Source of the DNA: a virus
IMG/VR virus record: IMGVR_UViG_3300020200_001135
Span: 1 to 39,510 of that record
DNA length: 39,510 nt
Reading direction: 5' to 3' (one strand)
This document shows, piece by piece, positions 5,702 to 15,530 of this stretch. The position numbers and the translations under genes were made by a program. Each line of letters starts with the position of its first letter. Position 1 is the first letter of the stretch. The notes under the pieces are model-generated. The model saw only the letters and a program-made list of their open reading frames with translations. It did no database searches and had not been told where the DNA came from.

Positions 5702-8590
5702 ATGCCCGCATTAAACGTAGGAGTAAATTCAACATTTGAACAGCAACGGCAAATTGTTAATTCTATTGCCGTAGATCTCTTTACATTATCCACAACATTG
5801 TCTGGGTTAACCACAGATGGACTTGTAGTAACCTATGCTAGCAGCTCTGGTATTGCTACTGTTGCAAACTATGCAGTAGTAGCGGGAATTGCTACTTATG
5901 CAACTAGAACTGGTATAGCAACTTATGCCACTGTTGCAGGAATAGCAACCTATGCTTCAATCGCAGGTGTAGCATCTGCACTAAACTTTGTTCCAAATTA
6001 TTCTCATAATTCTGGAGTTGCATCGTATGCTCCTGTTGCAGGATACTCAACAGTATCTAATTTTGCAAACTCTGCTTCGTCCTCAACGTTTGCATTTTAT
6101 GCTGGAATATCAACATATTCTGGAACGGCAGGCATATCAACAGTTGCACAGGGATTAACAGGAACTCCTAATGTTCAAGTGGGAGTAATCACAGCAACAC
6201 TTTTTGTTGGAGATGGATCTGAATTATCAAACATTACTGTAGGTATATCTTCATATTCTAGTCTTTCTGGATTTGCAACTGTTGCTGGAATATCTTCATA
6301 TTCTAGTCTTTCTGGATTTGCAACTGTTGCTGGAATATCTTCTTATTCTACTCTTGCAGGAGTTGCTACATATGCAAGTAGTGCAGGTGTCTCTACATTT
6401 GCAACATCATCTGGATCTGCTTCAGTTGCAAACTATGCTGCTGTTGCTGGATTTGCAACCGTTGCTGGTAATCTAACTGGAACACCAAATATTATTGTAG
6501 GTGTTCTTACAGCAACAAAGTTTGCTGCGAGTGATGCTGAGTTTGTAGGAATAGTAACTGCCCAAAGTTTAAAATCAATATCTGGATTTTTATTATCTCC
6601 AGATAATCAACAATCAATTAGAATTTTTAGTGGTAGTGGATCTGTATCATTCCCATTGGGTATTGGGTCTGATATTAATGTTGCGGGAATCATAACGGGT
6701 ACAAAGTTATATGGAGATGCATCTAATGTAACTGGTATTGTTACCGCTGGTATCTCATCTATTGTTGCTGGTGGTAATATAATTGTTCAACAAACAGGTA
6801 ATGTTGCGATTGTAACTGCAGTATTGGCAGGTGGTGGAGGAGGATTTTTTGAAGGTGGCACTGCTGGAATAGGGACGACATCTGCTGTTGGAATTGGAAC
6901 CACTATACCATCAGAAAAATTAACAGTCAAAGGTAATGTTTCTGTCACTGGTAACATAATTCTTACAGGGGAATTGAGTTCACCAACTAGAATTAAATTT
7001 GGATCTGGTGGTGAGAATATAAAAATTGGATCTTTGAGTGGTGGACATGGGGCAGCAAATATTGCAATCGGAGATCAAGCATTAGTTACTAACAATGGTG
7101 GAACTGGACATAATATTGGCATTGGGCAGTTATCTTTATTTGCAGTAACATCTGGTCAATACAATATTGCTGTTGGTGATCGAGCAGGTCAAAATCTTAC
7201 CACTGGATCTAATAATGTTATCATTGGTGGATACAATGGGCAAAATGATTTAGACCTTAGAACATCATCAAACAATGTCGTTCTATCAGATGGTGTTGGT
7301 AACATCAGACAATATATTAACTCAAGTGGTGATGTTGGTATTAAGACCACAATAGTTACAGAAGCACTCACAGTTGCTGGTGTTGTATCTGCTACAAGTT
7401 TTTACGGAACACTCAATGCATCACAATTAACTGGATCACTTCCTGCAATTGATGGATCTGCATTAACAGGAGTTACCGCCGTTGGATCTGGTGTAGAGAT
7501 TAGGAACAACAATACTCCATTGGGAGTTGCAGCAACAATTAATTTTGGAAGTAATATTAATATCACACTATCCTCGGGTATTGCTACAGTTACTGGAGTA
7601 ACATCGGTAACTAATGCAACAACTGCTTATGCACTTGCAGGAACTCCAAATCTTAATGTTGGTATTGTAACAGCAGCAAGATTGGTATCATCTGGAGCAT
7701 CACTTACAAGTCCTCTTATAGTTGGAATTACTACAGCAACTTATGGAATTCGATTTGCTTCCGATCCTGGTGCATCACAATATGTGCATAATATTGGACC
7801 ATGGTATATTATTGGATATGATACGGCTGCTGGATATCAAAATGATGCTTACTTACAATTCTCCCCAATAAATTCAAATTATATTATAAGAAATGTTGGC
7901 ATCGGAACCACAAATCCAACATCAAAACTTACAGTTTCTGGTGATGGTAAATTTACAGGTGTAGTTACTGCAACTTCATTCTTTGGATCTGGAGCAAACC
8001 TTGTTGACATTGATGCAACACAATTAACTGGATCACTTCCTGCTATTGATGGTTCTCAACTGTTAAATGTTACTGCAGCAGGAACTGGTATTGCTATCAG
8101 AAGTAATGATACTCTAGTTGGATCCGCAGTAACAGTTAATTTTGGAACTGGTCTTGGAGTTACTTTTAGTTCTGGTATTGCAACAATTACTTCAACTGGT
8201 GGTTCTTTACAATCAAGAACTACTGTAAGTGGTGTTACAACTTCAATTCCAAACCTTGGAATTGGTAATACTGATATTACTGGATTTAAAGCATACTCAT
8301 TAATGAGAGTTGGATTATCTACAGCAGGATGGATAAGACTATATACTGATAGCACATCTAGAGCAAATGATGTAACCAGAAGTGTTGGAGAAGATCCAGC
8401 ACCTGGAAGTGGTGTGATTGCTGAGATTGTAACTACTGGAATCTCAACTCAACAAATGATTACTCCTTTTGCTATGGGTGGCAATATGGATAATCCAGTC
8501 ACCAATAAAATTTATGTCGCTATAACCAATCTATCTGGAACGACACAAACGATTACCGCAAACCTCACCATTCTTCAACTGGAGGCATAA
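5702..8590 (+). CDS. Large tail fibre protein with short repeats (962 aa)
   Basis: Residues about 40-260 are a run of roughly 15-residue repeats of the type GIATYATVA / GISSYSSLSGFATVA, suggesting a fibrous trimer shaft. They are interrupted by longer units built on GTPNVQVGVITATLFVGDGS. Residues about 440-525 (NIAIGDQALVTNNGGTGHNI and GSNNVIIGGYNG) resemble the left-handed head repeats of trimeric adhesins. Two copies of a module with QLTGSLPAIDGS followed by NFG...SSGIAT lie near residues 575-640 and 775-830, showing an internal duplication. The C-terminus is a compact beta domain. It is likely a long or side tail fibre. The start ATG 5702 has AGGAG at 5685-5689, 12 bases upstream. A 45-base unit is perfectly duplicated inside (6245-6334). 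Confidence 0.85.
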   Translation: MPALNVGVNSTFEQQRQIVNSIAVDLFTLSTTLSGLTTDGLVVTYASSSGIATVANYAVVAGIATYATRTGIATYATVAGIATYASIAGVASALNFVPNYSHNSGVASYAPVAGYSTVSNFANSASSSTFAFYAGISTYSGTAGISTVAQGLTGTPNVQVGVITATLFVGDGSELSNITVGISSYSSLSGFATVAGISSYSSLSGFATVAGISSYSTLAGVATYASSAGVSTFATSSGSASVANYAAVAGFATVAGNLTGTPNIIVGVLTATKFAASDAEFVGIVTAQSLKSISGFLLSPDNQQSIRIFSGSGSVSFPLGIGSDINVAGIITGTKLYGDASNVTGIVTAGISSIVAGGNIIVQQTGNVAIVTAVLAGGGGGFFEGGTAGIGTTSAVGIGTTIPSEKLTVKGNVSVTGNIILTGELSSPTRIKFGSGGENIKIGSLSGGHGAANIAIGDQALVTNNGGTGHNIGIGQLSLFAVTSGQYNIAVGDRAGQNLTTGSNNVIIGGYNGQNDLDLRTSSNNVVLSDGVGNIRQYINSSGDVGIKTTIVTEALTVAGVVSATSFYGTLNASQLTGSLPAIDGSALTGVTAVGSGVEIRNNNTPLGVAATINFGSNINITLSSGIATVTGVTSVTNATTAYALAGTPNLNVGIVTAARLVSSGASLTSPLIVGITTATYGIRFASDPGASQYVHNIGPWYIIGYDTAAGYQNDAYLQFSPINSNYIIRNVGIGTTNPTSKLTVSGDGKFTGVVTATSFFGSGANLVDIDATQLTGSLPAIDGSQLLNVTAAGTGIAIRSNDTLVGSAVTVNFGTGLGVTFSSGIATITSTGGSLQSRTTVSGVTTSIPNLGIGNTDITGFKAYSLMRVGLSTAGWIRLYTDSTSRANDVTRSVGEDPAPGSGVIAEIVTTGISTQQMITPFAMGGNMDNPVTNKIYVAITNLSGTTQTITANLTILQLEA
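6245..6334 (+). repeat. Perfect 45-base tandem duplication in fibre gene
   Basis: Two identical 45-base units, 6245-6289 and 6290-6334, each encode the 15-residue repeat ISSYSSLSGFATVAG in frame. A third, diverged copy begins at 6335. Perfect identity at synonymous sites points to recent slippage or unequal recombination. Confidence 0.95.
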
Positions 8591-8596
8591 AGATAA

Positions 8597-10525
8597 ATGG
8601 CAATCACTACAAGCACTTTTAAAGTAAATGCTGGATGGGGTAGATCTGATATCATCACCCAGATGGAATCTGCTATGGTATCTTTGGGTTGGATGCAAGG
8701 TCAAATTACTGGATATGTTGTTGGTATTAGTAGTATTTGGGGTGGAGGAACTCCCAATGTAACTGCTACATACCAAGATGTACGCCAAAAGTCTACCAGT
8801 GGAATTGGGACGGGTGCTAGTTTTCTTGTGTATAGAAATACTGCTGGTGTTAGATATGTTCTTGTAAATCGTCCTGGTGTTGGATATACCAGTGGCGAAT
8901 TAATTACATTAGATGCAGATGATATTGGTGGATTATCGAATGGTGCTACTGATTTAAGTTTTAAAGTTTGTGTTGATGAAGTTGTAACAAATGGAACAAC
9001 AGTTTCCATAGCAATTACTAATATTACGTATAATGGTTCTGGTATTAATTATAGATGGAATTTTAGTGGTACTGATAGAAATGGAAATGTTGGTGGAGGA
9101 GTATCTATTATTACAATAAATGAAGGAGATACACTTTCAATTGCTAACAGTTATAGTTCAACTTATGATCCTATAATTGTCTTATCGAATGTATACGAGG
9201 ATGGTGTTGCAAATACTCCTTCCACTGGAGTGCTTGCTGGATTGGATTTGGATCTTAACCCTGGGGAAGGGTATTCTTCTTATCAATTTAAAATAGGACA
9301 AGCTGGAACATATTTTTGGAAAACTAGTCAAAATAATTTAGGTCCAGAAATGGGTAGATTGATTGTACAACCTTGGAGTGGAAATCCTGGAGATAGAACA
9401 ATTGTTGGGTGGGGAACTACCAGTTCTTTTTGGGATAAGAATCTAGGTACAACTTATCCTTGGGGTGTTCAAAAACATCGAATAAGTGCAAATAAGAGAT
9501 ATGGAAACACATATAGAGGATTTGTAGAATATAGTGCAGGATATTTAGATGTTGTTACCTTTAGTGATTATATGCATTATCCTGCAACTGAATATATCCC
9601 AAATGTAAATAACGGTTCTAGTGATACTAGAGGGTATCATGGAGCAACTGGGCGAAGAGCTAGAATGTGTGGAGCAGTAAATCTTGACTATCCAGGAAGA
9701 GATGGTCAAGATATTGCAAATTCACTTGTAAGTTTTGAAAATCAACAGATAACACAAGCATATGCAAGATTGGCACAACTTTTTCACGGGACTAACTATG
9801 GATTTGATCTGGATCTTAATTTATTTAAATCTGGGATTGATCCAAGATTTGTAGTATTTTCCTGGAAGTATCCAACATTATCATCAACACACCTCACTTC
9901 TAACACTGGATCAACATTTTTCTTCCACAACTTTGAAACTTCTGTTTGGGATTTGAATTACGTATTTCTTGGTGGGATGACTGAAATAAGTCCAACATTT
10001 GGAAATACAGGATCTCCAGGATTAACATTTAGAACATATCTTTCTACTCAAGATCCAGATGTGGGGGGGACTAAAAGATCTGCAGAATTTCCATATCAAG
10101 AATATAGAGGATATAATACTGGTGTTGAAAATTATGTTGATTACTATGTTCGATCTCAAAGTTATGAGCATGACAAACCACCATATACTACAAGAATTTA
10201 CTATAGGTCTAATGATAATCCACTTACTTATAAGGGGGGATCTCCTTTCTCGGATGAAGTGAATGGTAATTCCCGTGTTGATTCTGAAGCAAACTTCAAT
10301 GCAGTTATAAAGGGTCTTCCATTAAATGTTAATATTTTACCTTGTCCATACTTCTTACCAGATGATTTTGGATTGATTGAATTTTATTATAATGCTGCGA
10401 ATGCAAATATTCAACAGGGTGATACAATTACAATTAGTCCAAGTGAAGTTTGGAAAGTTATTACCGCATCATACAATCAGACTACGGTAACTCGTGGAAT
10501 TGCATTCTGTGCAAGGAGTGTTTAA
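8597..10525 (+). CDS. Virion structural protein (642 aa)
   Basis: The N-terminus (MAITTSTFKVNAGWGRSDII, TQMESAMVSLGWM) is a domain I associate with cyanophage virion proteins. Residues about 150-260 have a strand order like a cupredoxin fold: INEGDTLSIAN near the middle, a later GTYFWKTSQNN and a closing MGRLIVQ. The usual copper Cys and His are absent, so a structural rather than redox role is likely. The second half is rich in Tyr, Phe, Gly and Asn with no repeat that I recognise. It follows the fibre gene by 6 bases and overlaps the next start (TAATG), so it is part of the same unit. I infer a tail or fibre component; the exact role is unknown. Confidence 0.72.
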   Translation: MAITTSTFKVNAGWGRSDIITQMESAMVSLGWMQGQITGYVVGISSIWGGGTPNVTATYQDVRQKSTSGIGTGASFLVYRNTAGVRYVLVNRPGVGYTSGELITLDADDIGGLSNGATDLSFKVCVDEVVTNGTTVSIAITNITYNGSGINYRWNFSGTDRNGNVGGGVSIITINEGDTLSIANSYSSTYDPIIVLSNVYEDGVANTPSTGVLAGLDLDLNPGEGYSSYQFKIGQAGTYFWKTSQNNLGPEMGRLIVQPWSGNPGDRTIVGWGTTSSFWDKNLGTTYPWGVQKHRISANKRYGNTYRGFVEYSAGYLDVVTFSDYMHYPATEYIPNVNNGSSDTRGYHGATGRRARMCGAVNLDYPGRDGQDIANSLVSFENQQITQAYARLAQLFHGTNYGFDLDLNLFKSGIDPRFVVFSWKYPTLSSTHLTSNTGSTFFFHNFETSVWDLNYVFLGGMTEISPTFGNTGSPGLTFRTYLSTQDPDVGGTKRSAEFPYQEYRGYNTGVENYVDYYVRSQSYEHDKPPYTTRIYYRSNDNPLTYKGGSPFSDEVNGNSRVDSEANFNAVIKGLPLNVNILPCPYFLPDDFGLIEFYYNAANANIQQGDTITISPSEVWKVITASYNQTTVTRGIAFCARSV

Positions 10526-11415
10526 TGGCAAATTATACTTTTGCAGCATTAACTTCTGCAGTTGTTGGTGTTGCTTCAACCTTTCAGAATTTTAATACCC
10601 AGATAAGATATTCAAGAGCAGTTGATAGTCTTGGTATAACTAGTGAAAAAGTTTTAGAATTGGATTCTTTAAATCCTCTTTCGTATACAGTTGGTATTGG
10701 TACTACTTCTTTTTGGTATGATACAACTAAACCACAAAATAATGCATCTTTTTTTGGGGCATATTCTTTTGATGGTAGAAATATAGTATTTGCTGATGGT
10801 GGATATGCAAGTTTATCTGATAGTGATGACTTTACGTTTGCTGGAGATTTTGCTATTGAGATATCATTTAATATAACAGGTACTCCAAATGCAACATATC
10901 CATCGGCACTAGTTGCGAGTTGGGAACAAACTGGTAGTGTTAACAATAAGTTTATCATATTTGTTAATAGTACACTTCAAATTGCTATGCAAATAAATGG
11001 AATAGCAAATACATATGTTTACCCATCACCAATATCTCTTAATACAAATTATCATATGATTGTTACTAGAAGAAGTGGTGTAATTAAGTGGTGGTTGAAT
11101 GGTCAACTTGGATCTCAGTTTACTTATGCTGCGGCAATTGAACCTACTATAGATTATAGGATTGGATCTTACGCTGCAAGTGGTGGTGAATCCTTTGAAG
11201 GAAAAATAGATTTGGTTAGATTTTATCGTGATCGATCACTTGGAGATAAAGAAGTAAAGAGTTTATATGATAATAGTATAAACAGAAGCATAATTAGTTT
11301 AACAAATGGAACTAGGGCAGTTGGTAATTTAACTTTAAGTAATACTTCTGCAATTCCATCTATAGAACCAAATAGACCAGTTGTGGGTCAATTATATCCC
11401 CGCTTTAATAAATAA
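10525..11415 (+). CDS. Structural protein with LamG/concanavalin-like domain (296 aa)
   Basis: The start at ATG 10525 overlaps the previous stop. Residues about 75-270 show a LamG-like jelly-roll pattern: YSFDGRNIVFADGGYASLSD, DFAIEISFNI, then YHMIVTRRSGVIKWWLNGQL, and the closing FEGKIDLVRFYRDRSLGDKE. These domains bind carbohydrates or proteins and often occur at the tips of phage fibres and in secreted adhesins. The first 70 residues probably attach it to the virion, and the last 40 are a loose Asn/Pro-rich tail. I infer an adhesin or decoration subunit that may touch host surface glycans. The domain reading is firm; ligand and position are not. Confidence 0.8.
   Translation: MANYTFAALTSAVVGVASTFQNFNTQIRYSRAVDSLGITSEKVLELDSLNPLSYTVGIGTTSFWYDTTKPQNNASFFGAYSFDGRNIVFADGGYASLSDSDDFTFAGDFAIEISFNITGTPNATYPSALVASWEQTGSVNNKFIIFVNSTLQIAMQINGIANTYVYPSPISLNTNYHMIVTRRSGVIKWWLNGQLGSQFTYAAAIEPTIDYRIGSYAASGGESFEGKIDLVRFYRDRSLGDKEVKSLYDNSINRSIISLTNGTRAVGNLTLSNTSAIPSIEPNRPVVGQLYPRFNK
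11407..11414 (+). promoter_or_regulatory. Late promoter-like AATAAATA
   Basis: AATAAATA overlaps the stop region of the preceding gene, 17 bases before the ATG at 11431. The spacing leaves a very short leader, so this is a weaker candidate. Confidence 0.4.
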
Positions 11416-11430
11416 AATAAAAGTAAGAGT

Positions 11431-14400
11431 ATGGCATTATTCCAATACAATGGAATAGGAAGCCTGCGTTCTCTGGGAAATAAAGAAAGCACCCAAAGAG
11501 CGATATATTCTTATACCCAATTTTCTATCGTTAATTATGAAGAACTTAGTTATGGTAGTATTGTTGATGCGGTAGTAGAAGCAGAAGATTACGGAGAGAT
11601 CACTGCAACTATTGAACAATACTATCAGATTCAAGACTTTGGAACTATTACTCTAGATACTGCTAGAGTTCCAATGGGCAAGATGGGCATTCATCTTGCG
11701 GCAAATGATTCCACCATGAGGGTTAGTGTTGGTGGAGTTGAGTTTGCTTTATATGGTAGAGCAATAACAACCGTCTTCTTCAATCCAGTTGATAGGGTAT
11801 TTGACTTCCAAGGTGAAGCAGTTAATAAGATTTCTTCTTCCTGGTTGGGAAGAGGAAATCTTTCTACAGTGGAGTCGGAGGGACTGGATGCTGTTGGAGC
11901 TTCTCCAGCAACATCTACCCTCCGTTTAAAAATATCTGGAGAAGGTATAGAGCAAGTTATATTCAATCAACAAGATAGGATATTTAATCTTATTGGTGAG
12001 GCGGAAGAGAGCAGAACTTACCAATACGATCAAGATGATGATATTGATTTTGGTTCTGATGACTGGGGATTCCTCACAGAACCTGTACTTAGAAGCGAGA
12101 ACTATGGTCTGATTACAGACCTGCAGGATATTCCTGTTTGGGATTATTCCAATATTGAAGATTGGGGTCTCATTACAGAGAATATTACAAATAAAGTTTA
12201 TGGTAGATCTAGATTCTCTAGTGGAATCGAAGAGAGATTTATATACGCAAATTACGAAGGATCTGTTGGCGATAAACAACCAAGACTCCTTGGCACGGCT
12301 AAAGATTATGCAACACCAAAAATTAGTGGTGTTGGTAAGATTAGTCTCGATGGCACTCCTCGCGTCCAGATTCGGATGCACTATAAAGCGGATGGTGGAT
12401 GGGACTTCTATCCACAAAGATTCCGTGGTGGATCACTATTTGGATTTAGCAGCACTACAGAAACTTCTGTATTCTCAGAAGTCGCCACTGCAAAACTCTT
12501 TACCATTAAGAGTGCGACTACATTCAGTGCAACTCGTGATGAAGTTGGAGTTAGTGAAGAAGATATTCTGGTTAGGGGTGGTGCGGATTACATTGTTATC
12601 TTCAATCCAATTGATAGAGTATTCACCTTCCGTAACGTTGAAATTAATAGTAGAGCATATGCTTATAATGAATCTTCAATTGTTAATGTTGAAGGAATTG
12701 ACTATGGATACATTACAGATACTGTAACTCTATCTGAAGATTATGGATTTATTGGTAATGAAGATCTAGAATTCCCATGGGAAGTTGAAGACTTTGGTGT
12801 TCTTGATCCTAGAGAGACTAGAACTCCATTTGGTCTTGCTAGATTCCATAGCTTTACTGGAACTTCAAGATCAAGAACCTTCATTGGTAATCTTGAAGAA
12901 ACTCATCTTCTGGTTCGTGGTAGTGCCAAGATTTATGTTCTGCCTAAGTTCACCTCTAAGGGTGATCTTATCAACATCACATCTTCTACCACTGAGTCTA
13001 GAACAAACGATGAGGTTGCAACTGGATCACTGTTTGGATTTTCTAGCACAACTGATTCTACTCTTGTCCAACCACCAATTGATGAGACTCAACAACGTAT
13101 CTTCTCCTTTAGTGGTAATGGAATTGAGAAGTTTGGTAAGGGTAATTATGATGCATCTGGAACCCTCTTTGGATTTAATTCCGCAACAATATCGATTATT
13201 ATTGGTGTTAAAGTTGGTGGATTGTTCAATATTGGGGGTGAACTCATTGAAAGATCAACCTTCAGTGAAGTTGGAACAGGATCTCTGTTTGGATTTGATT
13301 CTGCTTCCGAAACAAGAACATTTGCTTATAATTATTCCTCTGGATTTGGTGCTTGTGAAGGAGATGACTATGGATTCATTAATGAATCTGTTTATAATGT
13401 TGAGGAATCTCCAAGTCTTTCTGGTTATGCAAGCACTCCAATCAGCACACTTGCAAGTGAAATTGTCTCCGAGTTTGGAAGACAGTTAAATGCAATTGAT
13501 TTTGGCGTAATTGGTGAGTTTGAACAATATAACCATGAAGATTATGGTAGTCTTCATCCAGATGATTGTCTTGAACCTCTTGGTTCAATTACATTCCGTG
13601 ATGGTGTTGATGAATCTCGCACCAAGGTGTTCATTGGTTCTGGTAAGATTGGATCTGTATCTGGTGCTGCAGAAGCAATCGGAGTTAGACCACCATCAAT
13701 CTCCCTGTTTGCATTCCGTGGTGGTGGTACAGAGTCTACAACTCCTGCAACTGAGATTGGTTCTGGTTCACTCTTCAGTTATGTTTCCTTCACTGAGACT
13801 GCTGCATTCTCCGAAAATACACCACAACCTCTATTCGCAATTAGTGGCGGTCTTGTTCTTAGTTCTGTTAACGAACAGGTATCTGACCTTAAGTTTACTG
13901 CTTCCTGGTTGGCAGAGGGCAGACTCTTTGGATTTGACGGATCTGGAGAGGCAACTGGTCAAGAGGAGACTGGAAGCGGAAGCATCTTTATCCGTGATTC
14001 TGGACTTAGAATTGAACCAGAATCCTTTACTCCATGGATTCCACCTGGAACTGGTTCTATCTTTAGCTTTGTATCATTCACTGAGACTGCTGCATTCTCT
14101 GAGAATACACCACAACCCCTATTTAAATTCTCTGGTGCTGCCACGAATGTTAAGTTTAGATACTCTTGGTTTACAACTAATGAGACTCAACTCAAGATTC
14201 GTAGTAATGCTTCGGTTTATGTTCTACCAAAACACCTTGGATCTGGATCATTCTTTATCAGATCTTCTGGCGTCAGAATTGCACCAGAATCCTTTACGCC
14301 ATGGATTCCACCTGGTAAAGGTAGACTTTATGGATTTAGTGGTGCAGCAGAAGCAACTGGTTCTAACCCACCAGACATTACTACTCTCTTCAATATCTCT

Positions 14401-15495
14401 GGTACTGTTTCCAATCTCAAGAGCACCTTCTCTGAGAAGAAGTTTGTACTGGCAAGATTCTCTGGTGACAATGGCAATCTTATTAGATTCAGCCTCAGTG
14501 GTGATCCTGTTGGAAGATTTGCAATTGATATTGAAGGACGCGCTACAGAATCTAGAACCCCCGCACCACATGTTGGATCTGGTTCACTGTTTGGATTTTC
14601 TAGCACAACTGAATCTAGAGTTATTAATCCACCCGATAAAACAACTCTCTTTACCTTCGTTGGTAATGCGAAGGAAAGTGATGTTAATGTTGAGATTGGA
14701 AGAGGATCTCTATTCAGTTATGTATCCTTTACAGAAACAAGCGTTGTATCTGAAGTCTTTACAACGCTCTTTAGATTCTCTGGACAACTTGATGAGTCAG
14801 TATCACCAGCTCCACATGTTGGATCTGGTTCTCTCTTCGGATTCTCTAGTGCAACTGAATCTAGAGTTGTCAATCCACCAGACAAGACTCTTCTCTTTAG
14901 ATTTGCTGGCAAAGCACAAGAAAGAGAAACCAACGCTGAAACTGGAAGAGGAATTCTTGATATTAATGGTAACCGCATTGAGAGAAGAACAAATGCATAT
15001 CGTGGATCTGGTTCACTCTTTGGATTCTCCAGCACCACTGAAGCAAGAGTTATTGTTCCACCAAATCTTCAGAACCTGTTCACTGTTCGTGGATCAGCAA
15101 AAGATTCTATCACTGTTCCAAGAACTGGATCTGGAAGTATCTTTGGATTTGTTGGTGCATCCGAGAGCAAATCAAATACAGAAGTCAAAACCACACTCTT
15201 CACAGTTACTGGCACACCAATTGTCAAGGTTACTCTGGCGAATGTTGCCGTTGGACAAATCAGAGTTGGTCTCAGCAACCCAGGAATTCCAGGAGACGGT
15301 TCAAGAGGTATCACCGTCTTCAAACTCAGAACCTTCCCACAAGGTCCTGTCATTAAATTCTCTGGAACTAAGGCAGAATCCTTTACTCCTGCACCTCACA
15401 TTGCTAAGGGTCTCATCGATATTGAGTCCGCAAATACCAAGTCCAGATACGTTAAATTTGAGAGACCACAACCTACTAGAATTGTAGTTATCTAA
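11431..15495 (+). CDS. Giant modular repeat structural protein (1354 aa)
   Basis: This long protein alternates two kinds of module. One is acidic and aromatic, built on EDYGxI / EDFGxL / DYGFI units (for example EDYGEITATIEQYYQIQDFG near residue 50, with copies near 200-245, 410-450, 640-655 and 690-715). The other is a 40-60 residue beta unit built on GSGSLFGFSSTTESRV, PPDKTxLF and F-x-G, present more than ten times, mostly in the second half. Some copies are close at the DNA level (around 14570-14650 and 14815-14900; 13755-13835 and 14050-14125), indicating expansion by duplication. It is likely a very long fibre or tail sheath decoration. No enzyme motif is seen. The repeats create long open frames in a second phase, which I regard as shadows. 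Confidence 0.8.
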   Translation: MALFQYNGIGSLRSLGNKESTQRAIYSYTQFSIVNYEELSYGSIVDAVVEAEDYGEITATIEQYYQIQDFGTITLDTARVPMGKMGIHLAANDSTMRVSVGGVEFALYGRAITTVFFNPVDRVFDFQGEAVNKISSSWLGRGNLSTVESEGLDAVGASPATSTLRLKISGEGIEQVIFNQQDRIFNLIGEAEESRTYQYDQDDDIDFGSDDWGFLTEPVLRSENYGLITDLQDIPVWDYSNIEDWGLITENITNKVYGRSRFSSGIEERFIYANYEGSVGDKQPRLLGTAKDYATPKISGVGKISLDGTPRVQIRMHYKADGGWDFYPQRFRGGSLFGFSSTTETSVFSEVATAKLFTIKSATTFSATRDEVGVSEEDILVRGGADYIVIFNPIDRVFTFRNVEINSRAYAYNESSIVNVEGIDYGYITDTVTLSEDYGFIGNEDLEFPWEVEDFGVLDPRETRTPFGLARFHSFTGTSRSRTFIGNLEETHLLVRGSAKIYVLPKFTSKGDLINITSSTTESRTNDEVATGSLFGFSSTTDSTLVQPPIDETQQRIFSFSGNGIEKFGKGNYDASGTLFGFNSATISIIIGVKVGGLFNIGGELIERSTFSEVGTGSLFGFDSASETRTFAYNYSSGFGACEGDDYGFINESVYNVEESPSLSGYASTPISTLASEIVSEFGRQLNAIDFGVIGEFEQYNHEDYGSLHPDDCLEPLGSITFRDGVDESRTKVFIGSGKIGSVSGAAEAIGVRPPSISLFAFRGGGTESTTPATEIGSGSLFSYVSFTETAAFSENTPQPLFAISGGLVLSSVNEQVSDLKFTASWLAEGRLFGFDGSGEATGQEETGSGSIFIRDSGLRIEPESFTPWIPPGTGSIFSFVSFTETAAFSENTPQPLFKFSGAATNVKFRYSWFTTNETQLKIRSNASVYVLPKHLGSGSFFIRSSGVRIAPESFTPWIPPGKGRLYGFSGAAEATGSNPPDITTLFNISGTVSNLKSTFSEKKFVLARFSGDNGNLIRFSLSGDPVGRFAIDIEGRATESRTPAPHVGSGSLFGFSSTTESRVINPPDKTTLFTFVGNAKESDVNVEIGRGSLFSYVSFTETSVVSEVFTTLFRFSGQLDESVSPAPHVGSGSLFGFSSATESRVVNPPDKTLLFRFAGKAQERETNAETGRGILDINGNRIERRTNAYRGSGSLFGFSSTTEARVIVPPNLQNLFTVRGSAKDSITVPRTGSGSIFGFVGASESKSNTEVKTTLFTVTGTPIVKVTLANVAVGQIRVGLSNPGIPGDGSRGITVFKLRTFPQGPVIKFSGTKAESFTPAPHIAKGLIDIESANTKSRYVKFERPQPTRIVVI

Positions 15496-15498
15496 ACT

Positions 15499-15506
15499 GA
15501 TAAATA
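15499..15506 (+). promoter_or_regulatory. Late promoter-like GATAAATA
   Basis: GATAAATA fits the NATAAATA late-promoter form and sits 24 bases before the ATG at 15531, in the gap after the giant repeat gene. Confidence 0.55.
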
Positions 15507-15530
15507 AGAATAAGTGCAAATATCTCTTTA

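Noticed and set aside
13511-15487. A 658-codon open frame (+ strand, other phase) inside the giant repeat gene, with similar shorter ones at 12155-12727 and 12785-13489
   Set aside because: The products are Leu/Ser/His-rich low-complexity sequence created by the repeated codons of the 1354-residue protein; no motif, and the real frame has clear domain repeats.
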